A DNA stretch of 62,000 bases from Symbiodinium natans (GCA_905221605.1 CAJNDS010002302.1:498022-560021); one strand, 5' to 3'; shown: positions 42,470-52,651, counted from the stretch's first letter. The notes: generated from the letters alone by a model not told the origin. Numbers and translations are program-made.

Positions 42470-45400
42470 TTACCAGCCTTTCTTGCCACCACCACCATAC
42501 TTCCATTTCCCTTTGCCTTGGTACTTCCCTTTCGGGGCGTAGTGGTAGTAGGCGTAGTCTGCGTCCCAGTAGTTCCGGCTCCAACCGTCGTCGGCGTACC
42601 AGTCCTGCTGCTGGTGCCAACTTTCTTGCTGCCAGTCTTCTTGCTCTCGACTTCTTCTTCCTCGCTTTCCTTCTTGCTGCACCTCAGGCTCATCTCTCTC
42701 TCTTCTTATTTCTGTGGGGCTCTCCCACCTTCCTGTCTTCTTGAAGTGCTTGGTCACGAGGTTCCAGTCTTCGGCACCTTTGATCTGCGCTCCTTTCACC
42801 TGCGCTGATCCTTTCTGATCGAGCCGAACTGCTCGATACTCATTCGTGTCTTTGCAATACTCCCAGATCCAACCACAATCTGTGAACGTGACCACATTCC
42901 ATCTGCCCTTTGTGTTCTTGCTACCTTTCTCTCCTCTCTGCGGTGGTTCTCGGGGCTGCTCTTCTTCTTGCTCTCTTCTTTCTTCTGTTCCTGCTGCTCC
43001 TCCTTCTTCTTTTCCTTCTTCGCTCGACTCTGCACAGTCAGGCGGTGGTTTGTATCCTTTCTTTGTCCACCAGTTTGGATCATACCACTGGCCTTTGATC
43101 CTGACCCACAATGCTCCTTTGTGGATCTGCCACACATTGCCTTCTGCATCCTTCTTTCCTTCTGCTCCTAGTGTGGGCTTTCCATCTTCAGATCCTGAAT
43201 CTTCAACTTCAACGACTTCAATCTCCTTCATTCCTTCTCGTTCCTTCTCTGCCTGAATTTCCGCCTGGGTCTTTCGCTCCTGTGCTTCCTTCAACTCCTT
43301 CTTTGCCTTCTCCTTCTCTTCCTTCGTCGCTTCTTGGGCTTCCTGCTCCTTTCTTCTCATTTCCTCATAGGCCTCTAGCTTTGCTCTTTGCTTCTTCGCC
43401 TTCTCCTTCGCGATTGCCTCGTTCCTTTCATCTTCCTTCTCCTGTGCTTCCTTCTCCTCCTGTGCTTTCCTTTCCTGTGCTTCCTTCTCCTCTTGTGCTT
43501 TCCTCTCTTGTGCTTCCTTCTCCTCTTGTGCTTTCCTCTCTTGTGCTTCCTTCTCCTCTTGGGCCTTCCTTTCTTGTGCTTCCTTCTCCTCTTGTGCCTT
43601 CTTCTCCTTTGCCTTCTTCTTCTCCTCTTGTGCTTTCCTTTCCTGTGCTTCCTTTTCCTCTTGTGCTTTCCTCTCTTGTGCTGCCTTCTCCTGGGCGTCT
43701 TTCTCCTCCTGGGCCTTCTTTGCCTGCTCCTTTTGTCTCATTGCTTCGGCTTTCTTGTCTGTCTCCTCTTTCCTCCTTTGTCGTTCTGCTGCTTCAATCT
43801 TCTCCTCGTTGGCTTTCCTGATCTCTGCATTGATCCTGTCTTCCTCCTCTCTTCTTTGTTCTGCTGCTTCTAGTTCTTCTGCTTCTCTCTTTCTCTCCTC
43901 TGCTTCTTTCTTCATGTGCTTCGTGATCATGTCGTAGTCCTTCTTCAACTGCTCTCTCACCTCTTTGGCGTCTTGCTTGTAAACTTCTTTCTGCTTCTCT
44001 AGATCTTCTTTCTCTTTCTCCAGGGCTTTCCTCTCTGCTTCGGCTTCACTGTACTTCGCAACCACCTTCGCCTTCAAAGCAAATGCTTGATCACGATCTT
44101 CTTCTGCTTCCTTCGCCTTTTCTTCTGCTTCTTCTCTCTTCAACCTTTCTTTCTCCAAGGCACGTTCTTGCTTCTCCATCTTCGCGATCAGCTCGTCGAA
44201 CTTCATCTTCACGGTCTCGTCGTCTTCGAGGACACCTTGCGAGCTCTTCTCTTTGTCTTCTTCTTCTTTCTTCTTTGTGACTTCACCTTCAGGCTTCTCT
44301 TCTTTGGGCTTCTCTTCTTTCTCACCCTTCTTCTCTTTCTTCTGGTTCACTGCCAAGTAGACAATGATCGTCACCAGAACAACAATCACAGCCATGCACA
44401 CGGGCACGAACATCTCAAGCTCAGGCATGCTCGTGAAAACGTGTGAAAACTTCATGCTGCTGTTGCTGCTTTGACCATGTAAAACTTCTTGTTCAACTTC
44501 TTGAAGTTCTTGAGGTGGCTCTTGAGCTGTAGAAAACGGACCAAACACAAAACTCATCAACTGCATGCAAAAATATCTTCGTGCTACAAAATCTCCTTCT
44601 TGCTGACCTGCAGATTCAACTGCAAAACCAAAAGCTGACAATAACGTCAAACCAAGTCTGCTTCCGGATACCTTTGTCAATCTTCTGACTGTAGCTGTGC
44701 TTTCTGCGGCCATTCGTTCTTCACGACCGATTGCTTCTCGATCATCATGAACTTGAAGGATGTTCAAAAGTAGCTTCATTCTCGATGCGTTGAGGGGCTT
44801 GGTCCCTAAGTCGGCAGGGTTGAAAACAGTGCTCACTGCCTTCACGCTGCATAGGCCGTTTCTGGTAACTTCTTGCAACCAGAGCATTCTCGTTGCTAAG
44901 TGCTTGATACGACCAACACCTTGCCGATGCACAATGCCACGCGCTGCACTGCTGTCTGTGTACGCCTTCATTCGCGCTGCTTTGCCAGAAAGGAACTCTA
45001 CGGCTTCTCGAATGCCAATTCCTTCTGCGACAGCACCAGTGAGTGCGTAGTACTCGGACTCGCCACTGGAAAGTGCCACAGTTTTCTGCGTTCTTGAGTA
45101 AGAAAACACATACTGGCCGTCCAGGAAGATGACTCCTCCTGATACAGATTTCCGGCTGCTCTTATTGCCGGCCCAGTCGGCGTCAGAAAATACTTCGACC
45201 AGGTGACTGCCACTCTCGATGCTCTTCTCGTTCTCATTCTCGGAATCTTGCTCCAAATTCTTGCTTCTTTGCAAGGTTGCCGTTCCAGGTCTCCCTGCTG
45301 TGTAGCAAACCGCATAGCCTGCAGTCTTCTTCAGATACAACGCGCAATGCTCAAGCTCTTTCTGCTTCTTCTGCGTAGGAGCCTTCATTCCAGTTGCCAA

Positions 45401-48400
45401 ATTTCGGACTGCATACTGGATGTCAGGACGATCTTGGGCAAGATATAGCAGTATACCGACACAACTTCGGTACACATTCTTCTTGTTCTCGTCCAGCTCT
45501 TTTGTCTCATCGGTGTTCTGCACATTTCCTGCTGCAGGAGTAGCTTTCTCTCTTCTCGATCCAAGGCGTAGCTTTTCAAGGAGCTTGGTGACATACTTGG
45601 TGTCAGGGCGGACAAACAACTTTCCGTCTTCATAGCTATACCTTCTCTTGAGAAAACGCACAGACTGCTTGGAAAATCCATTGCGATAATCTTCTTCTGT
45701 CAGAAAAGGTCCTTCTACTTGTAGCTTCACCTTCTTCGCTAAAGCTTCGAGGACGGGCTTCACCACTGCTGCCTTTCCTGCTACTTGAAGGTCATCGACA
45801 TGTACGATGCAAACGGATACGACCTTGCCGTTCTTGATCAAGCGAAACAACGCTGGGTTCGCGATGCTTTTCTCATAGCCTTCTTGTTGCAAAAGTTCTG
45901 CACAAAATTCGCTCCACAGAAGACTAGCATCTCTTTGTCCAGGAAGGACACGACCAAGACGCCAGCATTTGGCTTCCATTCCGTGTACTGCTTGACTTCC
46001 TTTTCCTCGTGGAATCTTGCAGTGTACAGGTCTCTTCTGGGGAACCTGCAAAAATGCATCTTTGATGTCAAGCGACCAAATACTCCATCGATTTGCCAAT
46101 GCCAAAATTGGAATCAGCTTCGTCAACGACGGAGAGGTAGCTGGGCTGAACACATCTTCTCGCTTCGAGTTGTTATACTCTCTTGCTACCAGCCTTGCTC
46201 TTCTCTGCCAACATCTTCGTGGCTTCAGGGCTTCATGAGGAACTTCTTGTTGCCCTTCAGGGATCTCGTTCTCGCAGATGACGTTTTCTGACTCCCGAAA
46301 TCTCCAGTCGAAAACCAGCTTTGTTGTCAACCAAACAACTTCTTTGTTCTCTTCTTGCTCCATGGGCACCTCTTCTATGACACCCATCTTTGTCAATCTG
46401 GAAACTTCTTTTCCTGCTGCGGCATCGTCAAAGATCTCGAGGTCTTCTTCTGCGAGTTGAGGAGGTCCTGCTTCCTCTGAGAAGAAACTCTCTGGAAGGA
46501 CTTGAACTTCTTCTTGTTGCTCTTCATCGCTCCATTCATCTTCTGTCTCAAAGTCACCAGCTTCACTGCCTGCAAAGCAATCTTCTTCTTCGTCCGACCT
46601 CTCATCATTGTCGGGCATTCTTTCTGCTCTCATCACCGAAGACGATGCTCCAGGTCCAAACCTGGGAAGCTCAACTCTTGTTCTTGGAATCTTGCTTGGT
46701 GAACCAACACACTCAAAGTCTGGTCTGCTTTCTCGATCCATCTTTGCTTCTTCAGGAACTTCTCCTCCTTCATCTTCGTGCTCGGAAACCATATCTGCCA
46801 GAGGATCATGCTCATCATGAACAAGCTCGAACTCTTCAAGCATTCCTTCTGCATCTCTCCTTGCTTTCTCCTCATCACTTGTTGGAGGATCAGAGGCGGC
46901 TTCGTCTGCAACTTCATCTTCAAGGCTCTTTCGTTCTTCACCTGCTGCAACTGCTGGAAGAACAATCTGCGGAGAAACCAATCTTTTCTGAGGTAGTACT
47001 CGGCTGCCAAGTGTGTTGTTCTTGATCGACCAAGTGAAAACGTTCACGCTGCTGATGGCCTTCGCGTCGTAAGCTTCACCAACTGGTCTCGCACTTCTTG
47101 ATGCGTGAATGCCATCGCTCTGGAAAGTAAGCCACATTCCAGATTCAGTCTTGCCGAGGAACACTCCGAACGTCCACAAACGGTCACCTTTGCGCTTCGG
47201 TCTCAAGCGTTTCACCATAATCGTGCTTGCAAATGGTACGAGTTCTCCTCGATACGGTTGGCCTGTCATGAATTCATACGGCGTCTTTCCTGTTGCTGAG
47301 GACCGATGAAAACGGTTGAGTAGCCACGCAGAGTGTCGCATTGCCCACGACATCAGTGGGTGTTCATGGCTAAGAGGAAGTTCTGTCTTCACTCTGACCT
47401 CATCCAGGATACAATTCGCATGCCTTCTGACTGTTTGGACTGCACGCTCGGCCAAACCATTGCTTTCGTGATCATGGGGTACACTTGAAAGAAGTGTAGT
47501 GCTCAGGCCATGCGCTCCACGCATTTTCTGGAGTGCAATCTTCAAGCTTCTGCAAACACCTTCATTGTCTGCCTTCACATTGATTTCTGAGTACCCAAGC
47601 TGCAGTGTAGCTGTAGTCAACGCTTCGGTCATGTGCCTCAGCGCATCTGCGCCTCCTCTTCTTGCTACGGGCACGGCGACAAACCACTTGGACCATGCAT
47701 CGTTCGCGATCAGCGTGACCATGGGCTGCGCCTCAGAGCTGCTCGTTGAGGTGTACGCAAAGTCGAAACAGAGTGTTGACTTGCTGCTCTCTTCAGCGGG
47801 GGAGCGAGTCAATTCGCTCTTCCGATGCTGATTTTCTTTCGCCCGAGTGGCGACGCAATGCTCACACCAGCCAGCAAATGGCAGGTGCGTCAGGTTGTGT
47901 AACATCACTTCCTGCTCATTGGGGCGTTCTTCGCGCTTCCTCATCAGCGGCGCGACCTGCGCTTCACACTGCCTGCGCCCTAGGGCTAGGCTGTCTGCCG
48001 CTTCGCGCTCCTGAGCTGCGCGAGACAAGCGCTTCAGCATCTGCTCTTTGCTGCCACTGCTTGGTACTTCAAATTCACGACAAAGTTGACGTAAAATCTG
48101 CACGCTGCTATTCTTGCTGTACTCATAGCCATCGTAGGTGAACACAAGAGAATCTCGTTCAACTTCACCTCGTGGTGCTTCTTCCATCTGCACATCTTCT
48201 GGGAGGAAACTTTTCTTTTCTTCTTCAAGCTTCTGTCTCTTTGCCTCTTGCTCTTGTGCACTGCTTCTTCTATCTTCACGAACAGGTTCTTTGAGACGAA
48301 ATCTGGTCTGACCATACCACGGCAAAGCGAATGCTTCTTCAGGAGGTTCTGTGTCTCTGCTCCAATCATCTTCGTCTTCATACAAATTCGTGGCATAGAC

Positions 48401-51400
48401 ACACTCGCCAATAGTGTATCTCCAGGACGTCAAATTCTCAATGTCCGTGGGCATTCCAGCTACGTTCTCAGGGTTGAACTTGTGAGTCCGCGGCGTGTTG
48501 TGGTACCGCACAAGTTCCGTACCAGCCTTCTCGATGCTCCAAGTGTCGCTGGTTCTTGCTTCTTGTTCTTGGCGTTCATCTTTCTTCAAGGGGATACCCA
48601 AGACATTCAGCGGGATAACTCGTGACGACAATGCTGTCACCACTTCAAATTCCCCGCCTGCGCTGATATCCTCAAACGGGTCCATCTTCTGCGCATACTT
48701 CTTGCACACTTCAACGGCTTTCCATGTACCATCTTCTGTCTTGATCATCGTGCTTCTGTACGGAAAATCCTCCGTACGGTACATGTCCGTGGGATCTTTG
48801 TACTTCGACTGCGCCGGGGAGTAGTGCACAACCACAATGCTGTCTGTATCATGCCAGCCAGGTTCTTGCTTTCTTGCTGCATCAGCTATGTGGGAGTTCA
48901 GCTGAATGACGGTGCGAACGTGTTCCTGCTCCAGGTTCACATAGGCTTCGCTCTCATACCTCTTTCCTGCTTGCAAGTAAGCATAAGTAGCCAGCGAGTT
49001 CTTGTGGTAGTGAACAGGGATGTCTGACATTCCGTCTGACAACATCAAGCCATCATCCTTCTTGACAATCTCCCAGCCATTCTTGAGTAGCTTTCCGACT
49101 GCCAACAAAGGATTGACCACATTCGCAACGATGAAGCATTCTTGCATCTTGACTGCTTCTTGCTTCGAGCTGAACATAGTCAAGTTGATTGCTCTCTTTC
49201 CTTTTACAGGAATCTTTCTTCCTTGTGCGTCTCTGATGCCTGAATCGTTCTTCTTCTTCACAGGCACTCCCTCTTTGCCAAGCCACAGAGGAATGAGGCT
49301 GACATCGGCGCCACTGTCCAAGATCACTTCTATCTTCTCATAGACAGGACTGCTCTCATAAAATGATTCTTGGACTGCACGAACACAAAGGTTGCAATCT
49401 TCTTCGTGCTCACAACCATCTTTCCACCACAACATCAAAGGATCATCTTCTTCTTGGTGCTCGTGTTCTTCTTCTTCTTGCTCTGCATCGCTAAGCTGAA
49501 ATTCTTCAACACGTAGCACACGACCAAAATAGTCAATCTCAAGTTCTTCTTCTGCCTCCGTGTCGACTTCGAAAACTTCTGGATACTGTTGTGGAGGATC
49601 TCCAATGTGGATCATGGAGATTTGACGCACGGTCTTTGCTTGGTTCCTGCTGACGCTCGTCACGTTCGTGGTGCTTGACGTGCTTGGTGCTGCAGTAGAA
49701 CTGGCTGCTGTGGTACTTTGCTGGTCGTCGTTCACGTTTCGAACATCACCAAAATCTCTCTGCTTCTGTCTGCATTGGGCTTCAAAGTGACCAGGCTTTC
49801 CACAGTAATGACAACACTGAGGACCAAAGCTTCCTTTTCCGCGTCCTTTTCCAAATCCACGACCAAATCCTTTTCCACGACCAAAACGACCGCGACCTCG
49901 ACCACGACCTTTTCCTCTTCCTCGTCCTTTGGAGTTGTAGCCGTAGTCGTTGCCATACTTGCCTTTTCCTTTGGACTTTCCTTTCCTCCATTTTCCTTTG
50001 CCCTTTCCTTTGCCTTTGCTGAACTTTCCTTTTCCTTTTCCTTTGGATCTCCAGGGCCTTTTTCTATCATCTTTGTTCACGTTGCTGACATCCATGTCTG
50101 CTTGTCCACCGTGGTCGTTGCCGGCGTTGATCAAGTCAGTTGTGGTCCAGCGCGTGTTTTGCTCATAGGACAGGAGAAACTGACGAAGACTTGAATACTT
50201 TGTATCATCTCTCAAATTGAGCAACATGTGTTGTCGAAGTTGACCATCTTGCTGATTGAGGATAATTGAAATCTTCAAATCATCTTGCACCACATCTCCT
50301 GATGCCTTTTCATACTGCTCGATTGCTTCTTCGAATGCAAGGATGTTCTCCATGGTGGTCTTCTTGTTTTCAAACTTGTACTTCGTGAGGCTAGTCAGCA
50401 ACCGAAGACTTCTACCACGAGTGTAGGGTTCATGTTCTTCGAGCAAAATTCTCCATGCTTCTAAACCATTCTCCTCTGTAATCTGCTTGATCGTTCTCAA
50501 TGGGCGACCTTTCGTGTACGAAGTGAGGATCGTGTAGAGCTTCTTGCTAACGGCTTTGTGCTCGTCACTCAAGGTGGAAAACTCAACAGCTTCACTTCTC
50601 TTTGCTTCAACGGCTTCAATTCTTGCTAACATCTCTGGGTCCAACGCTCCAATCCAGGTTCGCATCTTGTGTCTGAATTCACTCCAGCCTTCATGCTCTT
50701 CTTTGAAACTGCTTGGGTTGAACACGTCGGGGGTCTTGATCATCTTGTGCAACTCGACATCTCCCTTCTCTCTTCTCTTTTCTCTTTCTGCTTGTGCTTG
50801 TTCTCGTGCTTCTTGATGCTCACGAAAATCTCGATGCATTTGACCCATATTGTTGATCATGCTTGCTGCCTCGTGGACCGCTGTGCTCGTTCTTGTAGCC
50901 ACTTGTAGCATGTTGCGAAACATTTCTCTCATCTCGCCTTCACTGGCTGCTGCTGCGTTTTGAGCTGCTGTGCTTGCTTGCTGCTGCTGGGATGCTTGCT
51001 GCTGAACTGCGCTAACCAGGTCGTTTATCTGTTGGGTGTTCGTTGCTGTCTGCTGGGCCAAAGATTGCATTGCTTGCTCCATCTGAGCATTCATGGCTTC
51101 AGCTGCTTGCGTGTTTGTATACAGCAACACAATGAACATGAGCGTCTTCTTCTGAACACCACATGCACGAACTTCTTGATACCTGGCTCTCCTCGAAACT
51201 CTTCTCTTCAAACACTCTTTTCTTTTGCTTTGGATGGCACACATGTTGTACAGGCTGATCCAAGTAACCAAACCAATCGGGGTGCACATCACGATCATCA
51301 ACACGAAAATGATTTCTTTCTGCTTGTGAAACATGACTGAGATCTCAGGGGCGTAGCTCGACTCAAGGCTTCGAAGGAATCTTCTTGTACCTTCATACCA

Positions 51401-52426
51401 TCTTTTCACCTCAATCTTCAAATTCGTGATGTCGAAGTTTCTTGATGCTTCAAATCCTGCGATCATGTACTTCACAATCTCGAGGTTGTAGTTTTCTTCG
51501 TTGTCTTGATCTTCATAGCGTATTGGGGCTTCTTTGGTTTGACGACGCTGCAAACTGAAGGACATGAGCTCCACATGTTCTGTCTCTTCTCTCTCTCTTC
51601 TCACATGCACATTCTTGCTGCTTCCACCAAGTGCATGAGTCGCATGCTGCACCTCGGCATGCTCATCCTCCAAGGCAATAGTCTTCAGGTCATCCTGGAG
51701 GGAAATCGAATTCCTGGGCAGCGGCTTTGACATAACGAGCTCTGCTTCATCTAGCAATATCTCTGTACTGCTTCTTGCTGCCTTTGCTTTCACATTCTTG
51801 ATCATCAACAACCAACCTTCTGCTGTAACGAGCCCTGCACAAAGTAGAAGAACTGCACTGCAAAGGACTCTCATCCAGAAACCACATCCAGTCATCTGGG
51901 TAAACCTCCTTCTCTTTACTTCTGTCTGCCCTTGAATGTAAACATAGCCATCTGGAAAGCAAACTCTACATCCAGGTGCACGTACGACTTGCGCCTGATC
52001 CGCACTGTCCAGGTCACGGCATTCTCGATGCTTGTGCACTGCTGTTCTTGACTTTGCAATGTAAACATCAGGCATGAACTCTTCATGGGCGACAGTCTCG
52101 ATCTCTCGCTCTTCAGTTGCAATCTCTCGCAAGAACGACCACGCCATTCCTGCTAAAATGCTGCTCATGAAAACCAGCACCGCAAACAGGAACAATTCCT
52201 GCTGCCATCTTCCTGAACTCAAAGCGTCCAGGGCACCACTGCTTGCTGCAACTGTCTGCTCTGCCATATGCTGAAGGTTCTGGAGGTTGCTGGCACACAC
52301 TTCTCGCACAGACATGAAAACCATCATGCTCCATGGAAAAATCTTCGTCCATCCAGCTTGCTGTAGCATCATCGCACCCTGACTCAGGTGCTCCGCTACC
52401 ATGTTGAAAAACGTGGTAAACATCAT
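42470..52426 (-). CDS. E4 Copia polyprotein with membrane and coiled-coil extensions
   Basis: One ORF of 3,318 residues. N-terminus: about five membrane helices (near 30-42, 78-98, 185-208, 370-395, 427-440) with a Cys/His motif H131-x4-C136-x16-C153-x2-C156. A Gln-rich helix and gag follow, then an RGRGKG-rich basic stretch and a CCHC knuckle (CHYCGKPGHFEAQC, about 870). Protease is ILDSGADVSLIP (about 1040), pre-integrase HLPFAGWCEHC, and integrase D/D/E are in LCFDFAY, VKADNEG and GLAERAVQ (about 1553-1660). RT has VHVDDLQV (about 2210). RNase H has FSDADWAG, SSGESEYY and YTDSSAARG. C-terminus: membrane helix (about 2670-2692), a long charged coiled coil with 11-residue repeats (AQERKAQEEKE), then a Trp/Gly/Lys-rich tail. 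A standard Copia polyprotein is under half this length. The ATG lies inside the 5' LTR. Confidence 0.93.
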   Translation of the reverse strand: MMFTTFFNMVAEHLSQGAMMLQQAGWTKIFPWSMMVFMSVREVCASNLQNLQHMAEQTVAASSGALDALSSGRWQQELFLFAVLVFMSSILAGMAWSFLREIATEEREIETVAHEEFMPDVYIAKSRTAVHKHRECRDLDSADQAQVVRAPGCRVCFPDGYVYIQGQTEVKRRRFTQMTGCGFWMRVLCSAVLLLCAGLVTAEGWLLMIKNVKAKAARSSTEILLDEAELVMSKPLPRNSISLQDDLKTIALEDEHAEVQHATHALGGSSKNVHVRREREETEHVELMSFSLQRRQTKEAPIRYEDQDNEENYNLEIVKYMIAGFEASRNFDITNLKIEVKRWYEGTRRFLRSLESSYAPEISVMFHKQKEIIFVLMIVMCTPIGLVTWISLYNMCAIQSKRKECLKRRVSRRARYQEVRACGVQKKTLMFIVLLYTNTQAAEAMNAQMEQAMQSLAQQTATNTQQINDLVSAVQQQASQQQQASTAAQNAAAASEGEMREMFRNMLQVATRTSTAVHEAASMINNMGQMHRDFREHQEAREQAQAEREKRREKGDVELHKMIKTPDVFNPSSFKEEHEGWSEFRHKMRTWIGALDPEMLARIEAVEAKRSEAVEFSTLSDEHKAVSKKLYTILTSYTKGRPLRTIKQITEENGLEAWRILLEEHEPYTRGRSLRLLTSLTKYKFENKKTTMENILAFEEAIEQYEKASGDVVQDDLKISIILNQQDGQLRQHMLLNLRDDTKYSSLRQFLLSYEQNTRWTTTDLINAGNDHGGQADMDVSNVNKDDRKRPWRSKGKGKGKFSKGKGKGKGKWRKGKSKGKGKYGNDYGYNSKGRGRGKGRGRGRGRFGRGKGFGRGFGKGRGKGSFGPQCCHYCGKPGHFEAQCRQKQRDFGDVRNVNDDQQSTTAASSTAAPSTSSTTNVTSVSRNQAKTVRQISMIHIGDPPQQYPEVFEVDTEAEEELEIDYFGRVLRVEEFQLSDAEQEEEEHEHQEEDDPLMLWWKDGCEHEEDCNLCVRAVQESFYESSPVYEKIEVILDSGADVSLIPLWLGKEGVPVKKKNDSGIRDAQGRKIPVKGKRAINLTMFSSKQEAVKMQECFIVANVVNPLLAVGKLLKNGWEIVKKDDGLMLSDGMSDIPVHYHKNSLATYAYLQAGKRYESEAYVNLEQEHVRTVIQLNSHIADAARKQEPGWHDTDSIVVVHYSPAQSKYKDPTDMYRTEDFPYRSTMIKTEDGTWKAVEVCKKYAQKMDPFEDISAGGEFEVVTALSSRVIPLNVLGIPLKKDERQEQEARTSDTWSIEKAGTELVRYHNTPRTHKFNPENVAGMPTDIENLTSWRYTIGECVYATNLYEDEDDWSRDTEPPEEAFALPWYGQTRFRLKEPVREDRRSSAQEQEAKRQKLEEEKKSFLPEDVQMEEAPRGEVERDSLVFTYDGYEYSKNSSVQILRQLCREFEVPSSGSKEQMLKRLSRAAQEREAADSLALGRRQCEAQVAPLMRKREERPNEQEVMLHNLTHLPFAGWCEHCVATRAKENQHRKSELTRSPAEESSKSTLCFDFAYTSTSSSEAQPMVTLIANDAWSKWFVAVPVARRGGADALRHMTEALTTATLQLGYSEINVKADNEGVCRSLKIALQKMRGAHGLSTTLLSSVPHDHESNGLAERAVQTVRRHANCILDEVRVKTELPLSHEHPLMSWAMRHSAWLLNRFHRSSATGKTPYEFMTGQPYRGELVPFASTIMVKRLRPKRKGDRLWTFGVFLGKTESGMWLTFQSDGIHASRSARPVGEAYDAKAISSVNVFTWSIKNNTLGSRVLPQKRLVSPQIVLPAVAAGEERKSLEDEVADEAASDPPTSDEEKARRDAEGMLEEFELVHDEHDPLADMVSEHEDEGGEVPEEAKMDRESRPDFECVGSPSKIPRTRVELPRFGPGASSSVMRAERMPDNDERSDEEEDCFAGSEAGDFETEDEWSDEEQQEEVQVLPESFFSEEAGPPQLAEEDLEIFDDAAAGKEVSRLTKMGVIEEVPMEQEENKEVVWLTTKLVFDWRFRESENVICENEIPEGQQEVPHEALKPRRCWQRRARLVAREYNNSKREDVFSPATSPSLTKLIPILALANRWSIWSLDIKDAFLQVPQKRPVHCKIPRGKGSQAVHGMEAKCWRLGRVLPGQRDASLLWSEFCAELLQQEGYEKSIANPALFRLIKNGKVVSVCIVHVDDLQVAGKAAVVKPVLEALAKKVKLQVEGPFLTEEDYRNGFSKQSVRFLKRRYSYEDGKLFVRPDTKYVTKLLEKLRLGSRREKATPAAGNVQNTDETKELDENKKNVYRSCVGILLYLAQDRPDIQYAVRNLATGMKAPTQKKQKELEHCALYLKKTAGYAVCYTAGRPGTATLQRSKNLEQDSENENEKSIESGSHLVEVFSDADWAGNKSSRKSVSGGVIFLDGQYVFSYSRTQKTVALSSGESEYYALTGAVAEGIGIREAVEFLSGKAARMKAYTDSSAARGIVHRQGVGRIKHLATRMLWLQEVTRNGLCSVKAVSTVFNPADLGTKPLNASRMKLLLNILQVHDDREAIGREERMAAESTATVRRLTKVSGSRLGLTLLSAFGFAVESAGQQEGDFVARRYFCMQLMSFVFGPFSTAQEPPQELQEVEQEVLHGQSSNSSMKFSHVFTSMPELEMFVPVCMAVIVVLVTIIVYLAVNQKKEKKGEKEEKPKEEKPEGEVTKKKEEEDKEKSSQGVLEDDETVKMKFDELIAKMEKQERALEKERLKREEAEEKAKEAEEDRDQAFALKAKVVAKYSEAEAERKALEKEKEDLEKQKEVYKQDAKEVREQLKKDYDMITKHMKKEAEERKREAEELEAAEQRREEEDRINAEIRKANEEKIEAAERQRRKEETDKKAEAMRQKEQAKKAQEEKDAQEKAAQERKAQEEKEAQERKAQEEKKKAKEKKAQEEKEAQERKAQEEKEAQERKAQEEKEAQERKAQEEKEAQERKAQEEKEAQEKEDERNEAIAKEKAKKQRAKLEAYEEMRRKEQEAQEATKEEKEKAKKELKEAQERKTQAEIQAEKEREGMKEIEVVEVEDSGSEDGKPTLGAEGKKDAEGNVWQIHKGALWVRIKGQWYDPNWWTKKGYKPPPDCAESSEEGKEEGGAAGTEERREQEEEQPREPPQRGEKGSKNTKGRWNVVTFTDCGWIWEYCKDTNEYRAVRLDQKGSAQVKGAQIKGAEDWNLVTKHFKKTGRWESPTEIRRERDEPEVQQEGKRGRRSREQEDWQQESWHQQQDWYADDGWSRNYWDADYAYYHYAPKGKYQGKGKWKYGGGGKKGW
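43440..43690 (-). repeat. 33-bp in-frame repeats in the E4 coiled coil
   Basis: Tandem 33-bp units, each encoding AQERKAQEEKE, in the E4 C-terminal coiled coil. Unit length preserves frame. Charge pattern suggests a single alpha helix or coiled coil. Confidence 0.85.
52390..52401 (-). other. E4 primer-binding site
   Basis: Directly after the 5' LTR the element reads TGGTAGCGGAGC. It begins with the complement of CCA and differs by two bases from the plant-Copia initiator-Met site TGGTATCAGAGC. The host tRNA is not in the window, so identity is inferred. Confidence 0.7.
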
Positions 52427-52601
52427 GGCTCACTTTTCCTACCACGCTCTAAAGGCAAAACAACTTTTCTCGCTTTCGACTCTTGAGCCTAAGCCTCCGG
52501 TGTCAAACTCGTTCTGCTCAGACTCAACATGCCTTAGGGCATTTGGTGTCTTTCCTACTGCACCCATTCACTGTACCTGGATACATGCTGTACACTTAAC
52601 A
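52402..52601 (-). repeat. E4 5' LTR
   Basis: 200 bp, identical by eye to 41,686-41,885. It should carry promoter and transcript start. The polyprotein ATG lies 25 bp before its 3' edge. Confidence 0.97.
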
Positions 52602-52606
52602 AACGT
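52602..52606. other. Target-site duplication, right (AACGT)
   Basis: Matches 41,681-41,685 and precedes the displaced piece of E2 gag. Confidence 0.95.
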
Positions 52607-52651
52607 TCGGGACCAGTTCTCAGCATGCTCAAAGGAGGCGAGGCCCACGAG
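52607..52651 (-). pseudogene. E2 gag fragment beyond E4
   Basis: Reads LVGLASFEHAENWSRT in the same frame as the gag piece left of E4. It is cut at 52,651 by the end of E3's direct repeat, so E3 inserted here or a rearrangement removed the rest; no further E2 gag was found to the right. Confidence 0.8.

Larger units (their letters stand above)
41686..52601 (-). mobile_element. E4: complete Copia retrotransposon, nested in E2
   Basis: 10,916 bp bounded by two 200-bp LTRs and AACGT target duplications. Removing it rejoins E2 gag in frame (ENWSRT then LLNQLQ). It has a primer-binding site, a polypurine tract and one uninterrupted 3,318-codon ORF. Identical LTRs and an intact ORF indicate a very recent insertion. 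Confidence 0.95.

Noticed and set aside
43111-43873. Plus-strand Ser/Pro/Leu-rich ORFs
   Set aside because: Antisense of the E4 coiled-coil repeat.
42470-52426. A host gene for the 3,318-codon ORF
   Set aside because: It lies exactly between LTRs with target duplications and has all Copia domains.
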